Assembly: GCF_002204745.1 (NCBI RefSeq)
Contig: NZ_NIRR01000019.1
Coordinates: 1-64,000, forward strand
Origin: Hymenobacter amundsenii
Lineage (GTDB): Bacteria > Bacteroidota > Bacteroidia > Cytophagales > Hymenobacteraceae
DNA length: 64,000 bases
Reading direction: 5' to 3'
The notes below the pieces were generated by a model that saw only the letters and a program-made list of their open reading frames with translations, ran no database searches and was not told the origin of the DNA. Below, in pieces: positions 45,577-54,486 of this stretch (positions within the stretch are counted from its first letter, which is position 1; each line of letters opens with the position of its first letter). Made by a program: the position numbers and the translations under genes.

Positions 45577-46104
45577 ATGAGCAACCAACTGAAACCGGCC
45601 GTCGATGGCCAGGACCACTCTCAGGGCGCACAGGGTGCCCCGCTTGTGTTAGTAGAATACGGCGACTACCAGTGCAGCTACTGCGGCGAGGCCTACCCAG
45701 CCATAAAGGCGGCCCAGCAGGAGTTAGGCGATAAACTGCAGTTCGTGTTCCGCAATTTTCCGCTGGCCGAGGCGCACCCTAACGCCCAACAAGCCGCCCT
45801 GGCTGCCGAGGCAGCGGCCCAGCAAGGCAAGTTCTGGGAAATGCACGATGCCCTCTACGAGCACCAAAATCAGCTCGATTCCGCGCAATTGGCGCAACAC
45901 GCCCAGCAGGTGGGCCTCGATGTCGACCAATTCAAAAGCGACCTGCAGGCCAAAGCCGGGGCCGACAAGGTGGAAGCCGACTTTGAAAGTGGGGTGCGGA
46001 GCGGCGTAAACGGTACGCCCGCCTTCTTTGTGAACGGGCAGCTATATAACGGTAACTGGCAGGATGGTGAGTTGCTGAGCTTCCTGCAAAGCCAGCTACA
46101 ATAA
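45577..46104 (+). CDS. DsbA-like thioredoxin-fold protein
   Basis: 175 aa, no signal peptide. Active site YQCSYCGEAY (C33, C36) and cis-Pro NGTPAFFVNG. Belongs to the DsbA/thioredoxin_4 group; being cytoplasmic, more likely a reductant or isomerase than a periplasmic oxidant. Three nt after the one-Cys peroxiredoxin: co-translated, so a redox pair is inferred. Confidence 0.9.
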   Translation: MSNQLKPAVDGQDHSQGAQGAPLVLVEYGDYQCSYCGEAYPAIKAAQQELGDKLQFVFRNFPLAEAHPNAQQAALAAEAAAQQGKFWEMHDALYEHQNQLDSAQLAQHAQQVGLDVDQFKSDLQAKAGADKVEADFESGVRSGVNGTPAFFVNGQLYNGNWQDGELLSFLQSQLQ

Positions 46105-46140
46105 GTAACTCAACCTGCTGACTACCTCTGGCCAACTGCT

Positions 46141-46175
46141 AAAAGCCGTGTTTCCGCCCCGGGAACACGGCTTTT
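46141..46175. terminator. Bidirectional terminator between dsbA-like gene and recX
   Basis: 12-bp perfect stem (46141-46152/46164-46175) with A and T ends. Overlaps the recX stop codon. Confidence 0.87.
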
Positions 46176-46680
46176 ATTCGTCAGCATCATCAACTGGCTC
46201 CTTGCCTAGGTCGTCCATGGCCATTTTAATCAGGTCTTGCTCGTAGCCTTTGGCCATGAGGAAGACCTGGATTTTCTGGCGGCGCTTGCCGGGGTGGCGC
46301 TCCTTTTCCTGGCGGTCTTTCTTCTCGAGTAAATCTACCAGGTTCTGGTAATACTGGTCGCCGTCGATTTCCTTCATCCCCGACTTAATGCAGTAGTCGG
46401 AAATACCCTTTTGCTTGAGTTCCTGCATAATGCGGCGGCGGCCCCACTTTTTCTGGTTGTAGTGGCCCCGCACGTAGGCCTGCGCGAAGCGCTCCTCGTC
46501 CAGCAGCTTTTCGCGGCTCAGGCGAATGATGATTTCGCCCGCCTCGTCCTCGTTCAGGCCGTAGCTGCGCAGCTTGGCTTCCACCTCTTTTTGGTTGCGC
46601 TCCTGGTAGGCGCAGAACTCGGCAATTTTGCGCAGTGCTTCGGTGGGCGTGTAGAACTTGGGGGCGGCGGGCTTGAACAT
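46174..46680 (-). CDS. recX: Regulatory protein RecX
   Basis: 168 aa, all helical. Seen: ALRKIAEFCAYQERNQKEVEAKL, LDEERFAQAYVRGHYNQKKWGRRRIMQELKQKGIS and a third helical repeat. Binds and restrains RecA filaments. Start MFKPAAPKFYTP; longer in-frame readings upstream show no RecX similarity. recA is not in the window. Confidence 0.9.
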   Translation of the reverse strand: MFKPAAPKFYTPTEALRKIAEFCAYQERNQKEVEAKLRSYGLNEDEAGEIIIRLSREKLLDEERFAQAYVRGHYNQKKWGRRRIMQELKQKGISDYCIKSGMKEIDGDQYYQNLVDLLEKKDRQEKERHPGKRRQKIQVFLMAKGYEQDLIKMAMDDLGKEPVDDADE

Positions 46681-46880
46681 GGGCAGAACACAAAGTGGTG
46701 AGGCAAGATAAGCGGAAACCAGCCTGAGGGCCGTTTTCCTGGTCAGTAACAGCGCCGCAATCGTAATAACTCCCCGGCGGCCAGGCAGGCTAGAAAAATA
46801 AGCTTCCCCCCTACCGCCGCTCAGGCAACGCAAAGCCGTCGGATTTCCTCTTACTTTCACATCCTTATCGATTATCGTGT

Positions 46881-49526
46881 ATGCTGTTGCCATTCCTGCG
46901 CTCCGGAGTTCTCTTTTTCCTGCTATTAGCGGGTGGCATTAGTCCGGTTTGGGCGGGCGTGGTGCGGGGCCGCATCAGCGACCCCAAGGGCGAGGCCCTG
47001 GCCTTTGCCAACGTGGCCGTACGCGGCACCACCACCAGCACGGCCTCCAACGAGCAGGGCGACTACCAGCTACGGCTGGCGGCGGGCACCTACGAGCTCG
47101 TATTTCAGTATGTGGGCTTCAAGCCCAGCCCGCAGACCGTGCGCGTGGCCGGCGGCGACACGGCCACGGTACTCAACGTGACGCTCACGGCCGAGAACTA
47201 CCAGCTACGCGAAGTGGTAGTCCGCGGCACCGACAAGGACCCCGCCTACGCCATTGTGCAGCAGGCCATGCAGTGGCGGCGCTACCACGAGCGCGAGGTG
47301 GCCGCCTTCAAGGCCCGCACCTACGTGAAAGTGCTGGCTCGTTTTTCCGACGTGCCGGGCAAGCTTCTGGGCCTTGTGAAAGTGGGCCCCGACTTCAAGC
47401 CAGGCATCTTTTACCTCTCCGAATCGGTATCGGAGATGAGCTTCCGCCAGCCCAACGTGGTGCAGGAGCGCATGATTTCCTCGCGGGTGAGCGGCGACGC
47501 CAAGGGTTTGAGCTTCAATCGGGCCAGCGCCGGCCGGGGGCTCAACTTCTACCAGAACTTACTAAAAAGCGGCTTTTCGGAGCGCGGCTTCGTCTCGCCG
47601 ATTGCCTCCAATGCTTTCCTGTTCTACCGCTACGAGTTGGCCGGCAGCAGCCAGCAGGGCGGGCTGCTCATTCATAAGATTAAGGTGACGCCCCGCCGCG
47701 CCTCCGACCCGGTTTTCAGGGGCTATATCTACGTCGTGGACGGTACCTGGCGGCTGCATTCGGTGTCGCTCGACCTCACCAAGGACGCCCAGATTGACTA
47801 CGTCGACAACCTGCACATCGAGCAGCTGTTCGCCCCTGCCCCGGGGCCGTCGGATGTGTGGGTGATGCAGTCGCAGAAAATCACGGTCAACTTCACGGCC
47901 TTCGGCTTCAAGGGCAGCGGCTACACCACGGTTGTGCTCTCCAACTACCGCGTTACGCCCACCTACCCCAACCGGCCCGCCCCCACCGTAGCGCCGCCCG
48001 CCACCGGCCCCGCCGATGCGCCGGTTACCCGCGAAACGGCGGCCGACATCCGGAAGCAGAAGCCCGACCTAAGCGGCCTGACCCAAGCCGTGCGCCGCCA
48101 GGTGAAGCAGGCCGAAAAAGCCGCCGCCCGCGACACCAGCGGCGTGGGTAAGCTCCGCAAGGGCGAGGTGATGCTGGTGGAAAAGGATGCCAATGAGCGC
48201 GATACGACTTACTGGGCCACCATCCGTCCCATGCCCCTCACCGACGAGGAGCAGCTGGACTACCACGTTAAGGACAGCACCGAGGTGCTACGCAAGTCGC
48301 AGCCCTACCAGGATTCGCTGGACCGTAAGCGCAACGAGTTTGGGGCGGGCAAGCTGCTGCTAACGGGCTACACCTATAACAATACGTTTGCGAAGCGGCA
48401 GTGGTACGTGGCCCCGGTCTTCAACATCCTCAACTACAACACCGTGGAAGGCGTGGTGCTCAACCCCGAGGTCACCTTCACCCAGCGCACCGACGACCGT
48501 CGTACCTGGTCCGTCACGCCAAGCCTACGCTACGGCTTCAGCAACGAGCTGCTGAGCCCGAGCGTGGCGGCCAGCTGGCAAATCCACCCCGTGAAGCTGG
48601 CCCGGCTGAGCGCCCGCGTGGGCCGCACCATCGAGAATTTCGACCCTAACAGTCAGCTCACGCCCTTCATCAACACTTACTATACCCTGCTCGAAAACCG
48701 TAACTACGCCAAGCTCTACCGCCGCGACGGGGCAGCGCTGGGCTACCAGTGGGAGCCGCTCAACGGCCTCACAGTAGAAGCCCGGGCCAGCTACGATGTG
48801 CGCCACCAGCTGTTCAATACCACCGGCAAGCTCCTCAACGACTTCGCTGGCCGCACTTTTACGCCCAATGCCCCGGTGGTGGCCGAGCTACCCGGGGGCA
48901 CCGGTATCGGCCGCAGTGAGGCCCTGACCACTTCGCTCTCCGCCTCGTTTCGGCCCGGCCAGCGCTACATTACCCGGCCCGACGGCAAGTTCAACATGGG
49001 CTCTAAATACCCGACTTTCTCATTGGCCTGGCGACAGGGCTTGAGCGGCGTACTGGGCTCCGATGTGCGCTACACGCTGCTCGAAGCCGGGGTGCGCCAC
49101 TCCGTGAGCCTGGGTCTATTCGGCACGAGCAGCTACCGGGTGGCGGCCGGCTTCTTCCCCGGCTCGCCGCAATTATCGTTCATGGATTTCCGCCACTTCA
49201 GCGGTAACCGCACCTACTTGGCCGCCGACTTCAACCAGTTTCAACTGCTCGACTACTACCGCTTCAGCACCGCCGACCAGTTCGTGGAGGCGCACTACAA
49301 CCACCATTTCAACGGGTTTCTGCTGAATAAAATCCCGCTGCTGCGCCGCCTGAAGTGGCAGGAAGTGGCTTCGCTCAACTACCTCACCACCCCCGCCGCC
49401 GGCCACTACCTGGAGCTGGGCGCGGGCATCGAGCACATCTTCAAAGTGATGCGCGTAGATTTCTACACCAGCCTGCAGTCGGGCACCCGCGCCGGCACCG
49501 GGGTGCGCGTGGGCATTGGGTTCTAG
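46881..49526 (+). CDS. DUF5686 outer-membrane protein with carboxypeptidase-regulatory domain
   Basis: 881 aa. Signal peptide (1-25), CarboxypepD_reg-like domain (27-110, VRGRISDPKGEALAFANVAV), a middle domain, a Lys/Ala-rich region (390-430) and a C-terminal barrel (about 490-881) ending with an aromatic-glycine strand. Domain order matches the DUF5686 family of Bacteroidota outer membranes. It resembles a TonB-dependent receptor without a plug; role unknown. Confidence 0.86.
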   Translation: MLLPFLRSGVLFFLLLAGGISPVWAGVVRGRISDPKGEALAFANVAVRGTTTSTASNEQGDYQLRLAAGTYELVFQYVGFKPSPQTVRVAGGDTATVLNVTLTAENYQLREVVVRGTDKDPAYAIVQQAMQWRRYHEREVAAFKARTYVKVLARFSDVPGKLLGLVKVGPDFKPGIFYLSESVSEMSFRQPNVVQERMISSRVSGDAKGLSFNRASAGRGLNFYQNLLKSGFSERGFVSPIASNAFLFYRYELAGSSQQGGLLIHKIKVTPRRASDPVFRGYIYVVDGTWRLHSVSLDLTKDAQIDYVDNLHIEQLFAPAPGPSDVWVMQSQKITVNFTAFGFKGSGYTTVVLSNYRVTPTYPNRPAPTVAPPATGPADAPVTRETAADIRKQKPDLSGLTQAVRRQVKQAEKAAARDTSGVGKLRKGEVMLVEKDANERDTTYWATIRPMPLTDEEQLDYHVKDSTEVLRKSQPYQDSLDRKRNEFGAGKLLLTGYTYNNTFAKRQWYVAPVFNILNYNTVEGVVLNPEVTFTQRTDDRRTWSVTPSLRYGFSNELLSPSVAASWQIHPVKLARLSARVGRTIENFDPNSQLTPFINTYYTLLENRNYAKLYRRDGAALGYQWEPLNGLTVEARASYDVRHQLFNTTGKLLNDFAGRTFTPNAPVVAELPGGTGIGRSEALTTSLSASFRPGQRYITRPDGKFNMGSKYPTFSLAWRQGLSGVLGSDVRYTLLEAGVRHSVSLGLFGTSSYRVAAGFFPGSPQLSFMDFRHFSGNRTYLAADFNQFQLLDYYRFSTADQFVEAHYNHHFNGFLLNKIPLLRRLKWQEVASLNYLTTPAAGHYLELGAGIEHIFKVMRVDFYTSLQSGTRAGTGVRVGIGF

Positions 49527-49536
49527 GCTAAGCACG

Positions 49537-49570
49537 AAGCCCCCGCTACTTGATTTGGTAGCTGGGGCTT
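49537..49570 (+). terminator. Terminator after DUF5686 gene
   Basis: Stem 49537-49549/49558-49570 with one mismatch; short T-rich tail. Confidence 0.6.
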
Positions 49571-49607
49571 TAGGTATTTACGGTGCTCATTCGCCTTGGA
49601 TAGATTG

Positions 49608-49642
49608 AAGGCCAACGGCTCTCAGCTGGTGGCTAACAGCTC
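49608..49642. repeat. 7-nt-period array (five heptads)
   Basis: Five heptads with core RGCT (for example ACAGCTC, GTGGCTA) between convergent DUF5686 and DUF4834 genes, ending 5 nt before the DUF4834 stop. Same family as 58271 and 63808. Confidence 0.65.
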
Positions 49643-49646
49643 GAAC

Positions 49647-49943
49647 CTACTTTACTTCCTCAAAATCCACGTACTCGCCACCCTTAAACTCCTGGGGCTT
49701 ACCCGGGTCCTGGGGTGGCACGTAATCAACATGGACTTCGCCGGAAGCAGTGCGCGAGGAGGAGGAGGAAGCAGCTCGGGGCTCGGGGCGGGGCGGTTGG
49801 GCGAAGGGGTTTTGCCCGAATTGCTGCCCGAATTTTTGCGCTTGTTTCTTAACTAACATGCCTACGACCAACCGCATGACCACGGGCAGGATGTAGCGCG
49901 TGACGAGCCAGATAACGAGCAGGATAAGCAGAAATTTTGCCAT
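49647..49943 (-). CDS. DUF4834 small membrane protein
   Basis: 98 aa. One N-terminal TM (about 4-30), a short basic/Gln-rich linker with KFGQQFGQNPF, a Ser-rich stretch, and the C-terminal box EVHVDYVPPQDPGKPQEFKG ending in EYVDFEEV. This C-terminal pattern marks DUF4834. Function unknown; 23 nt after the FkbM gene on the same strand. Confidence 0.85.
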   Translation of the reverse strand: MAKFLLILLVIWLVTRYILPVVMRLVVGMLVKKQAQKFGQQFGQNPFAQPPRPEPRAASSSSSRTASGEVHVDYVPPQDPGKPQEFKGGEYVDFEEVK

Positions 49944-49966
49944 TGAACGAAGCCCAATCAGGGAGC

Positions 49967-50725
49967 TTAGGAAACGGTTTGAAAGTAAAAATCGGCCGTG
50001 ACGGCACTTAGCAGCTGCTCCTCGGAGCAGGGCACAAGTTCAGAACGCGCCGAAAGCACAAATGGTTTGTAGCCAAGCCCAGCCAACAACGCAACTACCG
50101 TTTGCCGGTTTTCGAGGCCATTGAGTTCCGTCTGAATCAGGGGCCGGAAGCGGCGTAGCGTGCCCAGCAGGTTCTCAAACACCACCGACTCGAAGCCCTC
50201 GACGTCGCACTTCACAAAATCGAGGCGGCTGAGGTCGAGGTCGGTGAGCAGTTCGTCGGGCACGCGCATGGGCACTTCGTAGGTGCGGGCGTAGGTTTCG
50301 GAGGGGCTGCTGGCCGCCACTTTGGTCATGCCGTGGTGGAGTAGGCCGGCGCGCTCGGGCGTGCCCATTTGCACCGTGGTGTTCTCACTGCCCAGCGCGT
50401 AGGGCAGCAGCGTGAGGTTGTTGTGGCCGCTGAGGCGCACGTTGTCGCGCCAGATGGCCTGGAAATCGGGAATTGGCTCCACGGCCAGTACTTTGCCCGT
50501 AGGCCCTACCAGCCGCGAGAGGGCCACCGAGTAGTAGCCTAGATTGGCCCCGATATCGAGGCAGACGAAGCCGGGCCGGATAATCTTCTCCAGAAAAAAG
50601 AGCTCGGGGTACTTCGTGCGGCCCCAGCCGGCTCCCACCAGCCGCAGGTACACGCGGCTCACGAACCGGATGTAGCGCTCGAAGCCCAGGGTACGGACCA
50701 GCAGTTTGCGAAGCGTTTTTATCAT
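49967..50725 (-). CDS. FkbM-family SAM-dependent methyltransferase
   Basis: 252 aa. Seen: SAM-binding motif FVCLDIGANLGYYS (53-66), VLAVEPIPDFQAIW, and FVKCDVEGFESVVFENL, typical of FkbM. O-methylates sugars or small molecules; substrate unknown. Start MIKTLRK; the longer reading would begin next to the tRNA promoter and is rejected. Confidence 0.88.
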   Translation of the reverse strand: MIKTLRKLLVRTLGFERYIRFVSRVYLRLVGAGWGRTKYPELFFLEKIIRPGFVCLDIGANLGYYSVALSRLVGPTGKVLAVEPIPDFQAIWRDNVRLSGHNNLTLLPYALGSENTTVQMGTPERAGLLHHGMTKVAASSPSETYARTYEVPMRVPDELLTDLDLSRLDFVKCDVEGFESVVFENLLGTLRRFRPLIQTELNGLENRQTVVALLAGLGYKPFVLSARSELVPCSEEQLLSAVTADFYFQTVS

Positions 50726-50796
50726 GATGCCAGCAAAGATGCCCCAAACCGCCCGAACCTCATAAACCCGCCCCCCGAAAAAAAACCCCGGCCCGC

Positions 50797-50828
50797 TTGC
50801 GCGTTGTGAACCAGGCTCTCTATATTTG
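50797..50828 (+). promoter_or_regulatory. Promoter of tRNA-Thr
   Basis: -33 TTG (50797-50799), 21-nt spacer, -7 TATATTTG (50821-50828); both match the Bacteroidota consensus. Transcription would begin about 28 nt before the mature 5' end. Confidence 0.65.
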
Positions 50829-50859
50829 CACCCCCGGCGGGTCCGCTGCCGGGTCAAGT

Positions 50860-50932
50860 GCCTCTTTAGCTCAGCTGGTAGAGCAGCTCATTCGTAATGA
50901 GCAGGTCGTTGGTTCGAGTCCAATAAGAGGCT
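50860..50932 (+). tRNA. tRNA-Thr (anticodon CGT)
   Basis: 73-nt cloverleaf: acceptor arms 50860-50866/50925-50931, D-arm AGCTCAGCTGGTAGAGC, anticodon stem GCTCA/TGAGC with loop TTCGTAA (anticodon 50893-50895), T-loop GGTTCGAGTCC. CCA is not encoded. Decodes ACG. Confidence 0.95.
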
Positions 50933-50941
50933 CACACAAGT

Positions 50942-50992
50942 AAACCCGCAAACCCGTGATTCTGGTAACAGAAGCGGATTTGCGGGTTTTTA
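50942..50992 (+). terminator. Terminator after tRNA-Thr
   Basis: 11-bp perfect stem (50942-50952/50979-50989) followed by T-rich sequence. Beyond it, 50993-51216 holds no gene I can support. Confidence 0.75.
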
Positions 50993-51216
50993 CGTTTACG
51001 GCCTCTGGCCAAAATTGGCCTTTCCAACAACGCCAATATGGTGGCTTCTTAGCCAGCTTGTTCGGGTAGCAAGAGTGGGTGGGTGGTATGCCAGTCTGAA
51101 CCGACTCCCCCCTACCCCGTATAGATTAGGGAGATGCCTATCGAAAAACAACTAGCAATTTATCAATGCTTTCGGCAGCCAAATGTCTCTTTTTTTTAAT
51201 CTAGAACCCATCTTAC

Positions 51217-51825
51217 ATGAATAAGTCCCTTAACCGTCTGTTCACCGTTTTTGCCATCAGTAGCCTCTCGTTGTGGGGTACCACCAAAGCCCAGGCCCAG
51301 CGCCGCTCGGTGAAGGAGGCCAACAAAATCAACGAAAAACGAAACGACGTCAAATCTGATATGTCGGGTATCAATGACAGTAAACTTGACTATGACTCCG
51401 AGTTCGTAGTAGCGGCGGCCAGCAGTAACATGCTTGAAATTGCCCTCGGCCAACTAGCCCAGCAAAAAGGCCTCGTGACCGAAGTGAAGGAATGGGGCAA
51501 AAAGATGGAGCAGGACCACGGTATGGCCGAACAGCAACTGCGCGAAATTGCCTTCCGCGACCAGATTACCTTACCCGGCATGATGAGTAAGGATGGCCGC
51601 GATATGTACGACGACGTAGACGACCGCAAGTACCTGGGCTTCGATAAAAAGTACTTACGTACGCTCAAAGACCTGCACGAGCAAGACCTCAAGCGTTACG
51701 CCGAAGCCGCTACCAAGCTGCGCAACCCCGACCTGCAACGCTACGCCACTCAGATGCTCCTTCAGCTGCGCGAGCACGAAACAATGGTTGACCAGCTTTA
51801 CCAGCGGGCCAACGACCGGAAGTAA
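51217..51825 (+). CDS. DUF4142 ferritin-like secreted protein
   Basis: 202 aa. Signal peptide (1-28, KAQAQ), then a long helical bundle: EFVVAAASSNMLEIALGQLAQQKG and VKEWGKKMEQDHGMAEQQL are diagnostic of DUF4142, plus a final LREHETMVDQL helix. Predicted ferritin-like four-helix fold in the periplasm; function unknown. Confidence 0.88.
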   Translation: MNKSLNRLFTVFAISSLSLWGTTKAQAQRRSVKEANKINEKRNDVKSDMSGINDSKLDYDSEFVVAAASSNMLEIALGQLAQQKGLVTEVKEWGKKMEQDHGMAEQQLREIAFRDQITLPGMMSKDGRDMYDDVDDRKYLGFDKKYLRTLKDLHEQDLKRYAEAATKLRNPDLQRYATQMLLQLREHETMVDQLYQRANDRK

Positions 51826-51859
51826 TTACCCAAACGCCAGGAGTTTCCTCATTGAGCCT

Positions 51860-51910
51860 GCAAACGCACCACGGCCCGCCCCCGAACAGGGAGCGGCGTG
51901 GTGCGTTTGC
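51860..51910. terminator. Convergent hairpin between DUF4142 and OmpA genes
   Basis: Perfect 14-bp stem (51860-51873/51897-51910) with a GC-rich loop, without a T-run. Confidence 0.6.
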
Positions 51911-51927
51911 CGAAGCCGGCAGCCGGC

Positions 51928-52761
51928 TTAGTTGGCGTTCAGAATCGAGAACAATTCGTCGAGCTTAGGCGTCAGAATGATATCGGTGCGGCGGTTGAGG
52001 GCCTTGTTGGCAGGCGAATCGTTGGTGACGACGGGCAGGTACTTGCCGCGGCCTGAGGGCGTCACTTTGGTCGGATCGAGGCCGGCAGTGGTTAAGATAC
52101 GGGTGATTTCGGTGGCCCGCAGTACGCTCAAGTCCCAGTTATCCTTGGCCCCGTTCACTACGCCTTTAAGGGGCACGTCATCGGTGTGGCCCTCCACGAG
52201 CACGTTCACGTCGGAGTTGCCCTTGAGGGCGGTAGCCAGTTTCCGGAGCGCATCCTGGCCCTTAGGGTCAACCTGGGTCGAGCCCGACTTAAAGAGCAGC
52301 TGCTCGGAAAGCGAGACGTACACCTTACCGTCCTTCACGTTCACCTGCAAATCCTGGGCATTGAAACCGAGCAGGGCGTCGGCCACGCGCTTACGCAGGG
52401 CCGTAGTGGCGGCTTCCTTCTGGTCGAGCACCCGCTGAAGCTCCATGATACGGGCATTTTTGGTGGCCAGGTCCTGTTCAGCCGTGCCGAGTTGTCCATC
52501 CTTATCGCGCAACTCGCCGCGCAACTGGGCCTCGTTGCGTTCCTTGGCGGCGGCCAAGGCAGCCTTTTCGCTGGCTAATTCGGCTTTGTCGCTGGCAAGG
52601 GCATCTTTCTCCAATTGCAGCTGCTGGCGCTCCTGGGCCAGTTGAGCGTTCTGGCCTTGCAGCACGCCAATGGTTTTTTTGTTGCAGGCGGGTAACGCAA
52701 GCAGCGAAGCGCTCAGCAGGACAGGAGCAAAATAACGGGTCAGGTAATTCATAAGCAGCAT
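51928..52761 (-). CDS. OmpA/MotB-domain lipoprotein with coiled coil
   Basis: 277 aa. Lipobox LPAC (C26), a coiled coil (35-120) of Lys/Glu/Ala/Gln repeats, then an OmpA domain (140-277): LLFKSGSTQVDPKG, VNVLVEGHTDDVPLKG, WDLSVLRATEITRIL and NRRTDIILTP. Peptidoglycan-binding anchor; the coiled coil would span the periplasm. Starts at 52761 or 52752 both possible. Confidence 0.9.
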   Translation of the reverse strand: MLLMNYLTRYFAPVLLSASLLALPACNKKTIGVLQGQNAQLAQERQQLQLEKDALASDKAELASEKAALAAAKERNEAQLRGELRDKDGQLGTAEQDLATKNARIMELQRVLDQKEAATTALRKRVADALLGFNAQDLQVNVKDGKVYVSLSEQLLFKSGSTQVDPKGQDALRKLATALKGNSDVNVLVEGHTDDVPLKGVVNGAKDNWDLSVLRATEITRILTTAGLDPTKVTPSGRGKYLPVVTNDSPANKALNRRTDIILTPKLDELFSILNAN

Positions 52762-52905
52762 GAAATGGGTTGAAGAGTAAAACGGCCGCCTGGCACAGCC
52801 TATTCGGAGCCAGCGGCGGAGCAGCAGCCGAGCCTCAGGCCAAACTACCGCTGTTGAGTTATACGGGCCGCCTGAAAGTTGGGAGGAAAAATGTTCCCGC
52901 CGCCT

Positions 52906-54330
52906 TCAATCGGGCTGGCTGGCGCCTCGGGCTAAGCCGTTTTTGGCCGGTCTTATCTTTTTGGCAGTTGGGGTGGCCACATCGGCGAGCAGACGCACGG
53001 CCCACCGGCCGCCGGTGCGTTGCTGCAGCCAATCGGCAAGACGAACCTTTTCGGGTGCGCTCAGGGGCCGGTAGCTGGTTACGCTCGCTACCACCGTCGT
53101 ATCGGCCAGTAGCGAGTCGGTGGCGGGCCGAACGAGGCGATTAAGGGCTAGTTGGCGGACGGCTGGGTTCCACACTCGGGCTTCGCGCAGCAGGGCCGAG
53201 GCAGCGGGCATACTATCCGCAATGGACCGGCGGCGCATCATCCGCTGCAACTGGCTGAAACGCTCGTCGTAGCGGGCCAACACCTGCTGGCTGCGGCGGG
53301 CGGCATCGGAGAGCAGCCCATTCCGAAACGCCTGAATATCCGCCGAATCGAGTTGGGCGATACCCTGGCGCACCGTTAGGTGCGCTCCGGCCAGCTTGTA
53401 GGCCGCAAGCTGGGCCTGGATGGAGTCGAGGCGGCGTACTGACAGCTGCTGGCCGGCTAGCAGCACGTTGATGGTGTTGGTCTGGGCATCGAAGCGGCTC
53501 GTAATCACTGCCGCACCATCGGTATCGATTTGCTCCTCTACGAACTGGGCTGCGTTGTGCTCGAAGGTAGTTTTGCGCACGATGCCCACGGCCAGGTACA
53601 CGCTCGGTACGGCCGTGAGCACCGCTACGCCCCAAATGGCGAGCTTCACGCGCCGGGCTTGCTGCTTATCCACGAATGCGTGCTGGGGCAAGGGCAGAAT
53701 CCGGATTACCAGAAACGTGGCCAAACTGATAAACACAGTGTTGATAGAAAATAGGTAGAGCGCCCCAATCATGAAGTCCCACTGAGCGGTAGCCAGCCCG
53801 TAGCCGGCTGTGCAGATGGGCGGCATCAGGGCCGTGGCAATGGCCACGCCCGGAATCACGTTGCCCCGCTCGCAGCGGGTGGTGCCCACGGCCCCGGCAG
53901 CTCCCCCAAACAGGGCAATGAGAACGTCCCAGGTCGAGGGGGCCGTGCGGGCGAGCAGTTCCGTGCCGGCGTCGGTGAGCGGCGTCAGGAAAAAATACGT
54001 CGCCGACACGCCTAGGCTGATAACGGTGGCCGTAAGCAGGCTTTTCAGCCCTCGCTTAATCAGCTCTACTTCCATTGTGGCCGCGCCGTAGCCAATGCCC
54101 ACAATCGGGCCCATGAGCGGCGAAATAAGCATGGCGCCTATTACAACGGCCGCCGAATTCACGTTCAGGCCCACCGAGGCAATAAGGATGGCAAATACCA
54201 GCACCCAGAGGTTGGCACTACCGAAGGCAATGCCGTTTTCCACGTCAGCCTGGATTTCCTGGGGGCTGGCCATGTCGTGGGCCATGCTGAAACGCTGCCG
54301 TAGCAGCCGCAGCAACGGATAAATGCTCAT
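52906..54330 (-). CDS. DUF389 membrane protein
   Basis: 474 aa. Six or so TM segments in 40-245 with SVGLNVNSAAVVIGAMLISPLMGPI and GVAIATALMPPICTAGYGLA, the DUF389 hallmark (TIGR00341-type). A long soluble C-terminal region (250-474) with helical repeats is unusual for the family core. Function unknown. Confidence 0.88.
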   Translation of the reverse strand: MSIYPLLRLLRQRFSMAHDMASPQEIQADVENGIAFGSANLWVLVFAILIASVGLNVNSAAVVIGAMLISPLMGPIVGIGYGAATMEVELIKRGLKSLLTATVISLGVSATYFFLTPLTDAGTELLARTAPSTWDVLIALFGGAAGAVGTTRCERGNVIPGVAIATALMPPICTAGYGLATAQWDFMIGALYLFSINTVFISLATFLVIRILPLPQHAFVDKQQARRVKLAIWGVAVLTAVPSVYLAVGIVRKTTFEHNAAQFVEEQIDTDGAAVITSRFDAQTNTINVLLAGQQLSVRRLDSIQAQLAAYKLAGAHLTVRQGIAQLDSADIQAFRNGLLSDAARRSQQVLARYDERFSQLQRMMRRRSIADSMPAASALLREARVWNPAVRQLALNRLVRPATDSLLADTTVVASVTSYRPLSAPEKVRLADWLQQRTGGRWAVRLLADVATPTAKKIRPAKNGLARGASQPD

Positions 54331-54416
54331 CTAAAAACAGAAAAAAGTAAAATCACGCAACTACGACCGGGCCTGCACCGGGCCTGGTCGCCCCAGCCAT
54401 ACATTGTACTAAAGAC

Positions 54417-54449
54417 AACGGGGCCACCGAAAAACCGGCGGCCCCGTTG
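54417..54449. terminator. Hairpin between the 54487 gene and DUF389
   Basis: 10-bp perfect stem (54417-54426/54440-54449), loop about 13 nt. Downstream of the 54487 minus-strand gene; no long T-run. Confidence 0.55.
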
Positions 54450-54486
54450 GCCTTATGCAGTCCTCAGACCGACTGCGAAAGAATGG

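Noticed and set aside
49596..49856. 86-aa plus-strand frame next to DUF5686
   Set aside because: Begins in a heptamer array and is antisense to DUF4834.
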